Shown here: one piece after another, positions 9,203 to 20,512 of the stretch
Layout: each line of letters begins with the position of its first letter
How positions within the stretch are numbered: position 1 is the first letter of the stretch
Assembly: GCA_020200135.1 (NCBI GenBank)
Contig: JAIVJI010000076.1
Span: forward strand, 39,254 to 78,740
DNA: 39,487 nt
Direction: 5' to 3'
From: Acidobacteriota bacterium
Lineage (GTDB): Bacteria; Acidobacteriota; Blastocatellia; Pyrinomonadales; Pyrinomonadaceae
Notes under the pieces: model-generated
Told to the model about the DNA's origin: nothing
The model's input: the letters and a program-made list of their open reading frames with translations, nothing else
The model's database searches: none
Translations under genes and position numbers: made by a program

Positions 9203-10060
9203 ATGGGCGTCAACACGGGGAGCTTAGGTGTCACGGGCGGGGCGGACAGGTTGTTGCGCGACCTGATACACGAGCGCACGGGGCTGTTTTTTGATAACGG
9301 GAAGGGCGACATCCTGACCGACAAGCTGTCGCCGCTGGTCATCGAGCGCGGTTTCACGTCGCTGCTGGACTATTACTACCTGCTGAAGTACGACGAGGCG
9401 GCGCAGGACGAGTGGCTGAGCGTGATGAACGCGCTCTCCGTCCCGGAGACTTACTTCTGGCGCGAGATGGATCAGGTGCGCGCGCTGGTCGAAACTGTCG
9501 TCCCGCGCTGGTTCGCCGCGCCGGGCGCCGGGCCGCTCAGGATTTGGAGCGCGGCGTGCGCGACGGGCGAGGAGCCTTTGACGATCGCGATGGCGCTCGA
9601 CCAGGCGGGGTGGCTCGGGCGCGCGCCCGTAGAGATTCGCGCCAGCGACGCCAGCCCGGCCGCAATCGAGAAGGCGCGGCGCGGCGTCTACCGCGAGCGC
9701 TCGTTCCGCAACCTGCCGCCCGAGCTGCGCGCCAGATACTTTACGCAGGAGGGCGAAACAAAAACGTGGCGCGTTGACCCTAAGCTGCACGCGTGCGTCG
9801 AGTGGGGCGTCGTTAATTTGATGGACGAGGCGGAGGTCGCGCCGCGCGCGGCGGCGAACGTCATCTTCTGCCGCAACGTCTTCATCTACTTCTCCAACCA
9901 GTCCATCGGCAGAACGGTGCGCACCTTCGCCGCGCACATCCGGCCGCCGGGGCACCTGTTCGTCGCCGCCTCGGAATCGCTGTTGAGGATTGCGGAGGAT
10001 TTCGAGTTGCAGGAGATCGGGAACGCGTTCGTCTACGTGAGGCGGCCGCACACGGCTTGA
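9203..10060 (+). CDS. cheR: Chemoreceptor glutamate methyltransferase CheR
   Basis: A 285-residue enzyme of the usual length that transfers methyl groups from S-adenosylmethionine to glutamates of the receptor. The N-terminal helical domain (about 12-85) is followed by the SAM-binding Rossmann domain with IWSAACATGEEPLTIAMAL (canonical WSAGCSTGEEPYS). The later motifs are IRASDASPAAIEKAR, VIFCRNVFIYF and HLFVAASESLL. It carries no TPR or other extension. Together with CheB it implies that the MCP undergoes methylation-based adaptation. Confidence 0.95.
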   Translation: MGVNTGSLGVTGGADRLLRDLIHERTGLFFDNGKGDILTDKLSPLVIERGFTSLLDYYYLLKYDEAAQDEWLSVMNALSVPETYFWREMDQVRALVETVVPRWFAAPGAGPLRIWSAACATGEEPLTIAMALDQAGWLGRAPVEIRASDASPAAIEKARRGVYRERSFRNLPPELRARYFTQEGETKTWRVDPKLHACVEWGVVNLMDEAEVAPRAAANVIFCRNVFIYFSNQSIGRTVRTFAAHIRPPGHLFVAASESLLRIAEDFELQEIGNAFVYVRRPHTA

Positions 10061-10081
10061 AGCCCGCCCCGAGGATTATTC

Positions 10082-11137
10082 ATGGATCGAGTTCTAAAAG
10101 TTCTGGTGGTTGACGACTCGGCTTACGTGCGCAAGGTCGTGAAGCAGATGCTCTCGCGCAGCCCGTTCCTCGAAGTCGTCGGGACGGCGCGCGACGGGCG
10201 CGAGGCGCTCGAGCTGGCCGAGCAGCTCGACCCGGACGTCGTCACCTGCGACCTCATCATGCCCGAGCTGGACGGGGTCGGGTTCGTGCGCGAGCAGATG
10301 CGTCGGCGCCCCCTGCCCATCATCATCATGAGCATCGCGAGCGAGACGGGCGAGGCCGCGCTGACCGCTCTCGACGCGGGCGCGGTGGACTTCGTGCAGA
10401 AGCCGACGGCGCTGGCGACCGAGAAGATTTTCGAGGTGAGCGACGAGCTGATCGAGAAGGTCAAGGCCGCCGCCGGCATCCCGATGGCGCGCGTCAAAAT
10501 CTCCGCGCCGCCCGCGGAGGCGGAGGCGGCGACGCAGCAGTCCCCGGCCCCGGTCACGCGCAAGGAGCTGGCGGACGTGGTCGTCATCGGGATTTCCACC
10601 GGCGGCCCGCAGGCTTTGAAACAGTTGATTCCCCAGCTGCCCGCGGACTTTCCGGCGCCCGTGGCGATGGTCATGCACATGCCGGTCGGTTACACTGAGA
10701 TGTACGCGCGAAAATTGGACGAGCAATCGCCCCTCGAAGTGCGCGAGGCGCACGAGGGCGACGTGCTGCGCGCAGGTCTCGTGCTGCTCGCGCCGGCGGG
10801 TCGGCACCTGACCTTGCGCCGCCGCGCGGGCGGGGAGGTGGTCGCGCACCTCGATTCGAGACCTTTCGAGCTGCCGCACCGGCCGTCGGTTGACGTGCTC
10901 TTCCAGTCGGCGGCGGAGGTCTACAAGCAGAGAGTTCTCGGGGTGGTGATGACGGGGATGGGCTCCGACGGCCGTGCGGGCGCGGCGTGGATCAAGGCGC
11001 AGGGCGGGCTGGTCTACACCGAGAGCGAGGAGACGTGCGTGGTGTACGGCATGCCCTCGTCGGTGGTCGAGGCCGGCTTGAGCGACCTGAGCGTGCCGCT
11101 CGACAAGATGGCGCAGGCGATTCGGGAGGCGGTGTGA
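10082..11137 (+). CDS. cheB: Chemoreceptor methylesterase/deamidase CheB
   Basis: A 351-residue two-domain enzyme. The N-terminal receiver (about 4-125) has D11-D12 and phospho-acceptor D57 in TCDLIMPELDG. The C-terminal esterase (about 160-350) shows the catalytic triad motifs GISTGG (Ser), MVMHMP (His) and VMTGMGSDG (Asp). Phosphorylation by CheA should relieve receiver inhibition and remove methyl groups added by CheR. The start at ATG 10082 is supported by GAGG at 10071-10074. The stop TGA overlaps the GTG of the next regulator by four bases (GTGA), so the two are coupled. Confidence 0.96.
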   Translation: MDRVLKVLVVDDSAYVRKVVKQMLSRSPFLEVVGTARDGREALELAEQLDPDVVTCDLIMPELDGVGFVREQMRRRPLPIIIMSIASETGEAALTALDAGAVDFVQKPTALATEKIFEVSDELIEKVKAAAGIPMARVKISAPPAEAEAATQQSPAPVTRKELADVVVIGISTGGPQALKQLIPQLPADFPAPVAMVMHMPVGYTEMYARKLDEQSPLEVREAHEGDVLRAGLVLLAPAGRHLTLRRRAGGEVVAHLDSRPFELPHRPSVDVLFQSAAEVYKQRVLGVVMTGMGSDGRAGAAWIKAQGGLVYTESEETCVVYGMPSSVVEAGLSDLSVPLDKMAQAIREAV

Positions 11138-11499
11138 GTAAAAAAATCATGGTGGTGGACGACTCGGCGCTGTCGCGCAGGACACTGCGGCGCATACTTG
11201 AGACCGCCGGCTACAGCGTCGTCGAGGCGGACGAGGGCATGGCGGCGCTCGAACTCTACTTCATCGAGAAGCCAGACCTGGTCTTCCTCGACCTCGTGAT
11301 GAAAGGGATGTACGGGCTCGAGGTTTTGACCAAGCTGCGCGAGATGGACGCCGGGGCGCGCGTCGTCGTCGCCAGCGCCGACATCCAAAGCTCGACGCGG
11401 GCCATGGTCGAAGAGGCGGGCGCGCGCGCCTTCATCAACAAGCCGTTCGCGACTGAGAACGTGCTCGGCGCGGTCGAGTCCGCGATAGGGGGGGTGTAA
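11134..11499 (+). CDS. cheY: Second CheY-like response regulator
   Basis: A 121-residue receiver-only protein starting at GTG 11134 within the CheB stop (GTGA overlap). It has D9-D10, the phospho-acceptor D53 in LVFLDLVMKG, the switch region VVVASADIQ and the Lys in INKPFATENV. The residue after Met in the DxxMP motif is Lys instead of the usual Pro, a modest deviation. In place of the switch Thr/Ser-Ala pair it has Ser-Ala. It precedes the CheC-type phosphatase by four bases, which makes it the likeliest phosphatase substrate. Having two CheY-like proteins suggests either two outputs or one phosphate sink. Confidence 0.93.
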   Translation: MSKKIMVVDDSALSRRTLRRILETAGYSVVEADEGMAALELYFIEKPDLVFLDLVMKGMYGLEVLTKLREMDAGARVVVASADIQSSTRAMVEEAGARAFINKPFATENVLGAVESAIGGV

Positions 11500-11503
11500 T
11501 TTA

Positions 11504-12127
11504 ATGGAACTGACCGAACGGCAGGGCGACGCCATATCTGAGTTGATCAACATCGCGTTCGCGCGAACCGGGGCCGCCCTCTCCGAGTTGACCGGGCACC
11601 GCGTCATGCTCAGCGCGCCGGAGGTCTCCGTCCACCCGACGACGGAGCTGCCGGCGGCGCTCGCCAAGTTCATCCCCGGCGAGATCGCCTCCATCCATCA
11701 GGTCTTCGGCGGGCCGGTCGCCGGCGACGCGCTCCTGCTCCTGAACCACGACGGCGCGGTGCACCTGACGGACTTGCTGACGGACGGGGGCGGGGCACCG
11801 TCGAGCCGCCTCGACGAGTCGGCGCGCGAAGTGCTGACCGAGGTGGGGAACATTCTGCTGAACGCCTGCCTGGGGATGTTCGGCAACCTGCTGGACGTGC
11901 GCGTCTCTTTCTCCGTCCCGCGGCTGCACCTGGAGACGCTCGAAGAGCTGCTCGACTCGCTCACCGCGGGCGGCAGCGAGCCGCAGTACGCGCTGGTGAT
12001 CTACACGGCCTTTCACGTCCGCGACAGTTCGGTCAAAGGGTTCCTCGTGATGGTCTTGAGCGTCACCTCACTCGACCGCCTGATACATGAGGTCGAAGCC
12101 TGGGAAGAGCGGCAGGGGCAGTCCTGA
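11504..12127 (+). CDS. cheC: CheC-type CheY-P phosphatase
   Basis: A 207-residue protein with two complete copies of the CheC/FliY/CheX catalytic signature [D/E/S]-x3-E-x2-N-x22-P. The first is at residues 9-39 (Asp9, Glu13, Asn16, Pro39). The second begins around residue 110 (Glu, Glu, Asn, then Pro in SFSVP). Both spacings are exact, which strongly supports CheC and two active sites. CheC enzymes remove phosphate from CheY, and in many bacteria CheC is regulated by the deamidase CheD. No CheD is present in this operon. It is separated from the preceding CheY by four bases and from the hybrid kinase by 31. Confidence 0.9.
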   Translation: MELTERQGDAISELINIAFARTGAALSELTGHRVMLSAPEVSVHPTTELPAALAKFIPGEIASIHQVFGGPVAGDALLLLNHDGAVHLTDLLTDGGGAPSSRLDESAREVLTEVGNILLNACLGMFGNLLDVRVSFSVPRLHLETLEELLDSLTAGGSEPQYALVIYTAFHVRDSSVKGFLVMVLSVTSLDRLIHEVEAWEERQGQS

Positions 12128-12158
12128 AGGCTGACCGCGACGCGGGAACATTATCACC

Positions 12159-13817
<1,659 letters not shown>

Positions 13818-13879
13818 CGGCTCGCCGACGGCTTGCCCCACGGTGTCATGTGGAAAGCGCACCCTCGTGTGCCGCTGAA

Positions 13880-15358
13880 CTATGTTCCACAGAAGGTCTG
13901 GAGCACCCGTTCGTGTTCCGCCGGCGGCTCAGCGTAACGTGTGAAGGCGGGCTGAGCCTCGAAGGGATTCGACAACACCGTCACCAGCTCGTGGAACGGG
14001 GCGAAATCACCTTCGTCGACGCCCGCCCGGATGACCGCTTCGACGAGATGGTTACGCGGGATGAAAGCCGGGTTCACCGCCAGCATGGCGGCGCGCCGCG
14101 TAGCCTCATCGGCCGGCTCCTGAGCAAGCCGCCGTCGCCAACGCGGCTCCCATTCGTCGTAGGCAGAAGAGTTCGCGAACAGGCTGCGCACGCCCGCGCC
14201 GTCCTCCCGAACGGACGCCGCGTCGCTCAAACGGCGGAACGTGAGGGTGAAGTCGGCGCCGTTCGCACCCATCGCCTGAAGCAAATCACGCCCCAGCTCG
14301 GCGTCGCCCTCGCGTTCGGTGAGCAGGCCGAGCTTCCGCCTCAGTCCCCCCAGAAAAGCTCCTTCAAAGACCGGACGGTACGCGTCGAGGGACTGCTCCG
14401 CCTCGGCGACTGCCGCGTCCGTGTCGTCGGAGAGCAGGGGCAGCAGGCACTCCGCGAAACGCGCCAGGTTCCACTCGCCGATGGCCGGCTGCATCGAATA
14501 CGCATACCGCCCCTGTCGGTCTATCGCGCTGAAGACGGCGCCTGGGTCGTACGCATCCATGAAGGCGCAGGGCCCGTAGTCAATTGTCTCCCCGGCGACC
14601 GACGTGTTGTCGGTGTTCATCACGCCGTGGATAAACCCGACGAGCATCCACCGGGCGATCAGCTCCGCCTGCGCCCGAACGACGGCGTCGAGAAGCGCGC
14701 GGTACGGCCGCTCAGAGCGCGCCGCTTCGGGGTAGTGTCTGGCGACGACGTAGTCGGCCAGCAGCCGCACGCCTTCAACGTCCCCGCGACTGGCGAAGAA
14801 CTGAAAGGTGCCCACACGTATGTGACTGGAGGCGACACGGGTCAGGACCCCGCCCGGAAGCACCGTCTCCCGAATCACCGTCTCCCCTGTCGTCACCGCG
14901 GCGAGCGCGCGGGTCGTGGGGATGCCCAACGCCGCCATCGCCTCGCTGACCACGTACTCGCGCAGGACCGGGCCCAGCGCGGCCCTCCCGTCGCCGCCGC
15001 GCGAGTACGGCGTCCGGCCCGAGCCTTTGAGCTGTACGTCGCGCCGCACCCCGGCGCGGTCTATCAGCTCGCCGAGGAGAATCGCGCGGCCGTCCCCGAG
15101 TTGCGGCACGAACGTGCCGAACTGGTGCCCCGCATACGCGGCGGCTATCGGCTCTGCGCTGTCGGCGACGCGATTGCCCGCCAGCACCTCCACGCCTTCC
15201 TCGCCGGCGAGCAGCTCTGGGTCGAGGCCGAGCTGGGCGGCCAGGGACTCGTTCAACCGAATGAGTCGCGGGGCCCTGACCGGAGTGGGCGGGACGCGCG
15301 CGTAGAACCGCCCGGGCAGCCGCGCATACGTGTTGTCGAAAGGAAAGGGAACTGACAT
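13880..15358 (-). CDS. selO: Protein adenylyltransferase SelO (YdiU family)
   Basis: A 492-residue pseudokinase-fold enzyme that transfers AMP from ATP to Ser/Thr/Tyr of target proteins; in Escherichia coli it is tied to redox stress. Visible motifs are the N-terminal PFDNTYARLPGRFYARV, the FVPQLGDGRA loop, VQLKGSGRTPYSR with the nucleotide-binding Lys, the GIPTTRAL segment, and the catalytic/metal region FIHGVMNTDN with TIDYGPCAFMD. The protein ends in FCGT*, so a Cys sits at the antepenultimate position where some relatives have selenocysteine; no Sec machinery is needed. I start at ATG 15358 (MSVPFPFDN), which has GAGGA just upstream; an upstream ATG adds 15 residues that do not fit the family. 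It is probably its own transcription unit. Confidence 0.95.
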   Translation of the reverse strand: MSVPFPFDNTYARLPGRFYARVPPTPVRAPRLIRLNESLAAQLGLDPELLAGEEGVEVLAGNRVADSAEPIAAAYAGHQFGTFVPQLGDGRAILLGELIDRAGVRRDVQLKGSGRTPYSRGGDGRAALGPVLREYVVSEAMAALGIPTTRALAAVTTGETVIRETVLPGGVLTRVASSHIRVGTFQFFASRGDVEGVRLLADYVVARHYPEAARSERPYRALLDAVVRAQAELIARWMLVGFIHGVMNTDNTSVAGETIDYGPCAFMDAYDPGAVFSAIDRQGRYAYSMQPAIGEWNLARFAECLLPLLSDDTDAAVAEAEQSLDAYRPVFEGAFLGGLRRKLGLLTEREGDAELGRDLLQAMGANGADFTLTFRRLSDAASVREDGAGVRSLFANSSAYDEWEPRWRRRLAQEPADEATRRAAMLAVNPAFIPRNHLVEAVIRAGVDEGDFAPFHELVTVLSNPFEAQPAFTRYAEPPAEHERVLQTFCGT

Positions 15359-15436
15359 CTTGTCCTCGTCGGAGGTGTTAGTTACGTTAGGCTTGCTTCC
15401 CAACTCAATTGCCGAATGTTTGCCGACGGCACGCGC

Positions 15437-18400
15437 TCACCGGAGCAGGACACGCACCTGGTGGGTCGCGCCGTCGTCCACGAGCGCCACCTCGGCGGCC
15501 GCCTGCGCTACGCCGTCCACTTCGACGGAGTGTACACCGCGGCCCGTGCCGGACGGGTTTTCGACCTTGATGCGGTAGTGCGACGAACCGTGGCGATAGT
15601 CTATCTCGTACTCGCGCCAGCCGCGCGGGATGCAGGGTGCGAGCCTGAGCTTCGCGCCGCGTAACTGGAAGCCGAGGATGAATTCCAGCCCGGCGCGGTA
15701 CATCCAACTGGCCGAGCCCGTGTACCACGTCCACCCGCCGCGCCCCGTGTGCGGGTGGACCGCGTAGACGTCGGCGGCGGCGACGTAAGGCTCGACCTTG
15801 TACCGGTGCAGCCCGGCGCGTGTCGAGGCGTGGTTGATCGGGTTCAGCAGCGCGAACAGCTCGCCCGCGCGGTCGCCGTCGCCCGCGAGCGCGTAAGCGA
15901 TCAGCACCCACAGGGCGGCGTGCGTGTACTGCCCGCCGTTCTCGCGCACGCCCGGCACGTAGCCCTTGATGTAGCCGGGGTCGAGCGTGCCGTGGTCGAA
16001 GGGCGGCGTGAAGAGCATGACGAGGCCGTCGCCGCGCCGGATGAGGTGCTCCTCGACGGCGGCCATGGCGCGCTGCGCGCGCGGCGGGTTGGCCGCGCCC
16101 GAAATGACGCCCCAGCTCTGCGCGATGGAGTCGATGCGGCACTCCTCGTTCCGCGCCGAGCCGAGCGGGGTGCCGTCGTCGAAGTACGCGCGCCGGTACC
16201 AGTCGCCGTCCCAGGCTTCGGCCTCAAGCGCCTCCTTCAACTTCGTCACATGGTCGAGGTAGGCGCGCGCGCGTCCCGACTCGCCGCGCGCTTCGCAGAG
16301 CGGCGCGAACTGCGAGAGCGTCGTGTGCAGGAACCAGCCGACCCACACGCTCTCGCCGCGCCCCTGATTCCCGACGCGGTTCATGCCGTCGTTCCAGTCG
16401 CCCGAGCCCATCAGCGGCAGTCCGTGCGCGCCCGTCTTCAGGCTCCGGTCGAGCGCGCGCGCGCAGTGCTCGAACACCGTGGCCGCCTCGGCGGAGACCG
16501 TGGGCTGCCTGTACGACTCGTCCTCGCCCTCCTCCAGCGGCGGCGCTTCGACGAACGGGACCACCTCGTCGAGCACGCCGAGGTCGCCGGTCACGCCCAC
16601 GTAGAAGGCGGTCACGTAAGGGAGCCACAGCAGGTCGTCTGAGAAGCGCGTGCGCACGCCCCGCCCCGTCGGCGGGTGCCACCAGTGTTGCACGTCGCCC
16701 TCGGGGAACTGGTGCGCGGCGGCGCGCAGGATTTGCGCGCGCGCCACGTCGGGTCTGGAGTAGACGACCGCCATCACGTCCTGCAACTGGTCGCGGAAGC
16801 CGTAGGCCCCGCCCGACTGGTAGAAGGCCGAGCGCGCCCACACGCGGCAGGCTAAGGTCTGGCAGAGCAGCCAGCGGTTGAGCAGCGTGTCGAGCGCGGG
16901 GTCGGGCGTCCGCACGCGGAGCGTCTCCAGCGTCTCGTCCCAGCGCGCGAGCGTCTGCTCGAAGGCGTCGTCAACCGCGCGCGGGCGTCGGAAGCGCGCG
17001 AGTATCGACTCCGACTCCTCGCGGTTTTCGCCCTCGCCGAAGAGGAAGAAGATTTCGCGGTACTCGCCCGGCGCGAGGTCTATCGTCGTCTGCAACGCGG
17101 CGCAGGGGTCGAGGCCCGCGCCGTCTCGCCCCGCGAGCCGCGTGCGGATGAGCGCGGCCGGTCGCGCGAGGCTCCCGTTGCGCCCGACGAACTCCTTGCG
17201 GCAGCAGGTCGCGCTCCGCTCCGACTGGCTCACGTCGGCGAACGCGACGCGCCCGGCGAACTCGTTGTTGTAAGGGTTGCGCGCGAAGATGGCGCCGCTC
17301 GCGTCGTCGATCTCGGTGATGACGTAGGGCGCGGACGCGCCGCGCTGGACGCCGAGCGTCAGCTCGTTGTAGTTCGTGACCGAGAGGCGTCGTCGTCGTT
17401 CGGTCGTGTTGCGCAGGCGCAGTCGCGAGATTTTTACGGTCGCGTCCACGGGGACGAAGAGCAGCAACTCCTGCTCGACGCCGTGGCTCGTGTGCTCGAA
17501 GACCGTGTAGCCCTGCCCGTGCCGCACGACGTAAGGCTCCGCCCCGCGGACGGGCAGCGGCGTCGGCGTCCAGACTTCACCCGTCTCCTCGTCGCGCAGG
17601 TAGACGACCTCGCCCGGCGGGTCGCTGACGGCGTCGTTCGACCAGGGCGTCAGGCGGTTCTCGCGGCTGTTGACAGACCACGTGTAGCCCGCGCCCGTCT
17701 CCGTCACCTGAAAGCCGAAGTCGTGCTCGTTGGCGACGACGTTCGTCCACGGCGCGGGCGTCCACTGCCCCTCGCCGAGGACGATGACGTACTCGCGCCC
17801 GCCTTCGCTGAAGCCGCCGAGGCCGTTGAAGAACGAGAGCTCGGGTGTGGGCAGCGGCGGGGGCGGGTAGGCGCGCGCGGGCGCGCGCGGCGTCAGGGCC
17901 GCCGGCAGCTCGTGCTCGGTCTCCCTGCGCACGAGTTGCTCTTCGAGCGTGCCGCGCTCGGCGACGATGACGACCCGCGCGACCGCGTGCAGCAGAATCC
18001 TGTCGGCGTCGGGCATCAGGTCGGAGCGGCGCAGGTAGACGCCGCCCGGCTTGTCCTCCAGACCCTGCGCGCCGCTCGAACGGACGAGCGCCTGCAACTC
18101 CTCCTGCAAAGTCTGGAGGTAACTCGGCGGGTTGTCGTTGAGGATGACGAGGTCGATGGCCAGCCCCTTCAGGCGCAGGTAGCCGTGCGCGCGCAGCAGT
18201 TGTCGCGCCACGTCCAGCTCCCCCTGACTGCCGATGCGCGCCAGCACGATGGGCAGGTCGCCGCTGATGCCGTACTGCCACAGCCCCGCCTGCGTCTTGC
18301 TGTTGAGGGCGAGGGTGTGCGGGCGCGGGCGCAGAGAAGGGTCCGCGTAGAGCACGCGTCCGGCGAGTCGCTGGAAGAGGTGCGCCTCCTCGGCGTCGAT

Positions 18401-20512
18401 GTTGTGGTGGCGCATCTCGACCTGCGACTGCGTCCAAGCGAGCTGTGCCGCGCGGTCGAAGATGGCCGGGTCGTGGTACTTTCCGGCCAGCGCGAGCGCC
18501 TCTTCGCGGCTCTGCACGACGGCCGTGGTGAAGGTCAGGCGCGCGGTCTCGCCGGGCTGGAGGCGCACGCGCCGGCGCAGGGAGAAGACCGGGTCGAGCA
18601 CCGCGCCGACGGTGTCCGAGAGCGGGCGGTCATCGAACACCGCGACGGGGTGGGCCGTCGTGTGGCCGCGCCCGAGGAAGCGGCCGCGGTCGGTCTCGTA
18701 CTGGGTCGCGCCGACAACTTCGCCCTCGGTCACGAGGACGTGTACGCCGAAGACCGGCTCGTCCTTACTCGAACGCGGGCGGCGGCGCGCGACGAGCGCG
18801 TTCGTGCCCGCGACGAACTCGGTCTCGACGAAGAGGTTGCTGAAGGCCGGGTGCGCGGCGTCGGCCGCCGCGGGGGCGAGCACCACCTCCGCGTAGCTCG
18901 TGACCTCGATGTCGCGCACGCGCGCCGAGCGGTTGGTCAGAGAGACGCGGCGCAGCTCGGCGTCGTCCTCGGGCGTGACGATGATCTCGGTGCGCGTCAG
19001 GATGCCGGCGTCGCTGCGGCGTATGTCGACCTTGTCCTCCGCCAGCGTCACCTCGTATGCCTGCGGCCTGCGCCCGACGGGCTGGCGCCCCGCCGACCAG
19101 ATTTCGCCGCCGCGCACGTCGCGCAGGTAGATGAACGAGCCGTAGTTGTCGCGCGTCGCGTCCTCGCGCCAGCGCGTGACCGCGAGCGGGCCGCGCGCGG
19201 AGAAGCCCGACCCGGCGGTCGTCAACATCACCGAGTAGGTGCCGGCGGAGAGCAGCTGCGTGCGCGGCGTCGGGAGGTCTGACGTGTCGTAGACGCGCGT
19301 CTCGACGCCCTTCGGCGTGCGCGTGACGCGACTCGACCGCACCTCCTCGGCGCGCGGGTGTGCGGCGGGCGCGTCACGCGGGACGCGCTCCTGGAGCAGC
19401 AGCTCCGTCGCCTGCACCAGCGGCTCGGCGTGGAAGCGCCGCCGCATCACGTCGTCGTTGATCAGGTTGTCGAGCGCGACCAGACTCATGCCCTGGTGGT
19501 GCGCCATGAAAGCGCGAATCAGGACGCGCCGCTGGCCCTGCGGCAGGCGCTCGGGCGTGTAGTCGATCGATTCGTAGTAGCCGAAGCGCGCCAGCGCGCC
19601 CTCGCGCCCCAGCCGGCGCAGGTTCTCGAAGGCGGCCTGGGGCGCGACGAGCGCGGCGAGCATCGTCGCGTAAGGCGCGACGACGAGGTCTTCCGAGAGT
19701 CCGCGCTTCAGACCCAGGCCGGGGACGCCGAACGGGCCGTACTGGTAGTTGAGGTGCAGGTCGCGCGCGTTGTAGGCCGACTCCGAGATGCCCCACGGGA
19801 CGTGGCGCTCGGCGCCGTACTCTATCTGCCTGCGGACTATCGCGCGGTACGTCTCGTCGAGCAGCGTCCCCTCGTAATCGCGCATGACGAGCAGCGGCAT
19901 CAGGTACTCGAACATCGAAGCCGTCCACGAGATGAGCGCCCGCCCGCCGTCCACCGGCGTCAACTGCCGGCCGAGGCGGAACCAGTGCTCCTGCTCCACG
20001 TCGCCCTTCGCGATGGCGACGAAGCTGGCCAGTCGCGCCTCGGAGGCCAGCAGGTCGAAGAATGAGTTGTCGGCGCTGCCCGCCGTGACGTTGAAGCCGA
20101 TGCGAAAGACCTCGCGCTCGTCGTCGAAGAGGAACTCGAAGTCCGTCTCCTCGAAAAGTTTCTCGCACCCCTGCGCCAGCCGGCTCAGGCGCGGCAGCAC
20201 GGCGTCGGGGAGTTGCACCGACGGCGCGAAGGTTCGCAGGTCGCGCGCGAACTCTTTCAACTGCCGCAGCAGCGCGCTCGTCCAGAAGTTGACCTCGGCG
20301 AAGTCGTCTGTCCCGTGCTCCTGCTTGAGGGCGGCGAGCATGTCTTCGGCGGCAGCCGCGTGCCGGTTCAGAGATTTGAGCAGCGCTTCCCAGCCGCTAA
20401 AATTTTCGGGCGGGTGGTTCGCCACGAGGCCGGCGCAGGCCGCGACCTCCTCGCTCAGGTGTCTGATGGAGACGACTTCCGTGCGCTTCCGCGCGGTGCC
20501 CGCACGCTCCAA
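15437..20512 (-). CDS. Cyclic beta-1,2-glucan synthase-like protein, C-terminal part (GH94), frameshifted from N-terminal part
   Basis: This open frame of up to 1,691 residues holds the C-terminal two-thirds of an NdvB/ChvB-type giant enzyme. In order: a glycoamylase-like domain (about 115-390, with NVTAGSADNSFFDLLASE, ISWTASMFEYLMP and FMAHHQGMSLVALDN); two GH94-type beta-sandwich domains (about 420-650 and 880-1,130, the second starting FFNGLGGFSEGGREYVI); and the GH94 catalytic barrel (about 1,190-1,610) with QSGGAYGFRDQLQDVMA, HWWHPPTGRGVRTRFSDDLL and SGDWNDGMNRVG, the motif that holds the general-acid Asp. In the known enzymes this part controls ring size by phosphorolysis. Its true reading begins near 20540 (SDTVALLGQELERAGT), joined to the N-terminal part after a loss of sequence. 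Orthologues are single polypeptides of about 2,800 residues. Confidence 0.85.
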   Translation of the reverse strand: MERAGTARKRTEVVSIRHLSEEVAACAGLVANHPPENFSGWEALLKSLNRHAAAAEDMLAALKQEHGTDDFAEVNFWTSALLRQLKEFARDLRTFAPSVQLPDAVLPRLSRLAQGCEKLFEETDFEFLFDDEREVFRIGFNVTAGSADNSFFDLLASEARLASFVAIAKGDVEQEHWFRLGRQLTPVDGGRALISWTASMFEYLMPLLVMRDYEGTLLDETYRAIVRRQIEYGAERHVPWGISESAYNARDLHLNYQYGPFGVPGLGLKRGLSEDLVVAPYATMLAALVAPQAAFENLRRLGREGALARFGYYESIDYTPERLPQGQRRVLIRAFMAHHQGMSLVALDNLINDDVMRRRFHAEPLVQATELLLQERVPRDAPAAHPRAEEVRSSRVTRTPKGVETRVYDTSDLPTPRTQLLSAGTYSVMLTTAGSGFSARGPLAVTRWREDATRDNYGSFIYLRDVRGGEIWSAGRQPVGRRPQAYEVTLAEDKVDIRRSDAGILTRTEIIVTPEDDAELRRVSLTNRSARVRDIEVTSYAEVVLAPAAADAAHPAFSNLFVETEFVAGTNALVARRRPRSSKDEPVFGVHVLVTEGEVVGATQYETDRGRFLGRGHTTAHPVAVFDDRPLSDTVGAVLDPVFSLRRRVRLQPGETARLTFTTAVVQSREEALALAGKYHDPAIFDRAAQLAWTQSQVEMRHHNIDAEEAHLFQRLAGRVLYADPSLRPRPHTLALNSKTQAGLWQYGISGDLPIVLARIGSQGELDVARQLLRAHGYLRLKGLAIDLVILNDNPPSYLQTLQEELQALVRSSGAQGLEDKPGGVYLRRSDLMPDADRILLHAVARVVIVAERGTLEEQLVRRETEHELPAALTPRAPARAYPPPPLPTPELSFFNGLGGFSEGGREYVIVLGEGQWTPAPWTNVVANEHDFGFQVTETGAGYTWSVNSRENRLTPWSNDAVSDPPGEVVYLRDEETGEVWTPTPLPVRGAEPYVVRHGQGYTVFEHTSHGVEQELLLFVPVDATVKISRLRLRNTTERRRRLSVTNYNELTLGVQRGASAPYVITEIDDASGAIFARNPYNNEFAGRVAFADVSQSERSATCCRKEFVGRNGSLARPAALIRTRLAGRDGAGLDPCAALQTTIDLAPGEYREIFFLFGEGENREESESILARFRRPRAVDDAFEQTLARWDETLETLRVRTPDPALDTLLNRWLLCQTLACRVWARSAFYQSGGAYGFRDQLQDVMAVVYSRPDVARAQILRAAAHQFPEGDVQHWWHPPTGRGVRTRFSDDLLWLPYVTAFYVGVTGDLGVLDEVVPFVEAPPLEEGEDESYRQPTVSAEAATVFEHCARALDRSLKTGAHGLPLMGSGDWNDGMNRVGNQGRGESVWVGWFLHTTLSQFAPLCEARGESGRARAYLDHVTKLKEALEAEAWDGDWYRRAYFDDGTPLGSARNEECRIDSIAQSWGVISGAANPPRAQRAMAAVEEHLIRRGDGLVMLFTPPFDHGTLDPGYIKGYVPGVRENGGQYTHAALWVLIAYALAGDGDRAGELFALLNPINHASTRAGLHRYKVEPYVAAADVYAVHPHTGRGGWTWYTGSASWMYRAGLEFILGFQLRGAKLRLAPCIPRGWREYEIDYRHGSSHYRIKVENPSGTGRGVHSVEVDGVAQAAAEVALVDDGATHQVRVLLR

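Noticed and set aside
13850..15355. 501-codon plus-strand frame antisense to selO
   Set aside because: The minus strand encodes all SelO motifs in order, whereas the plus frame has shadow composition.
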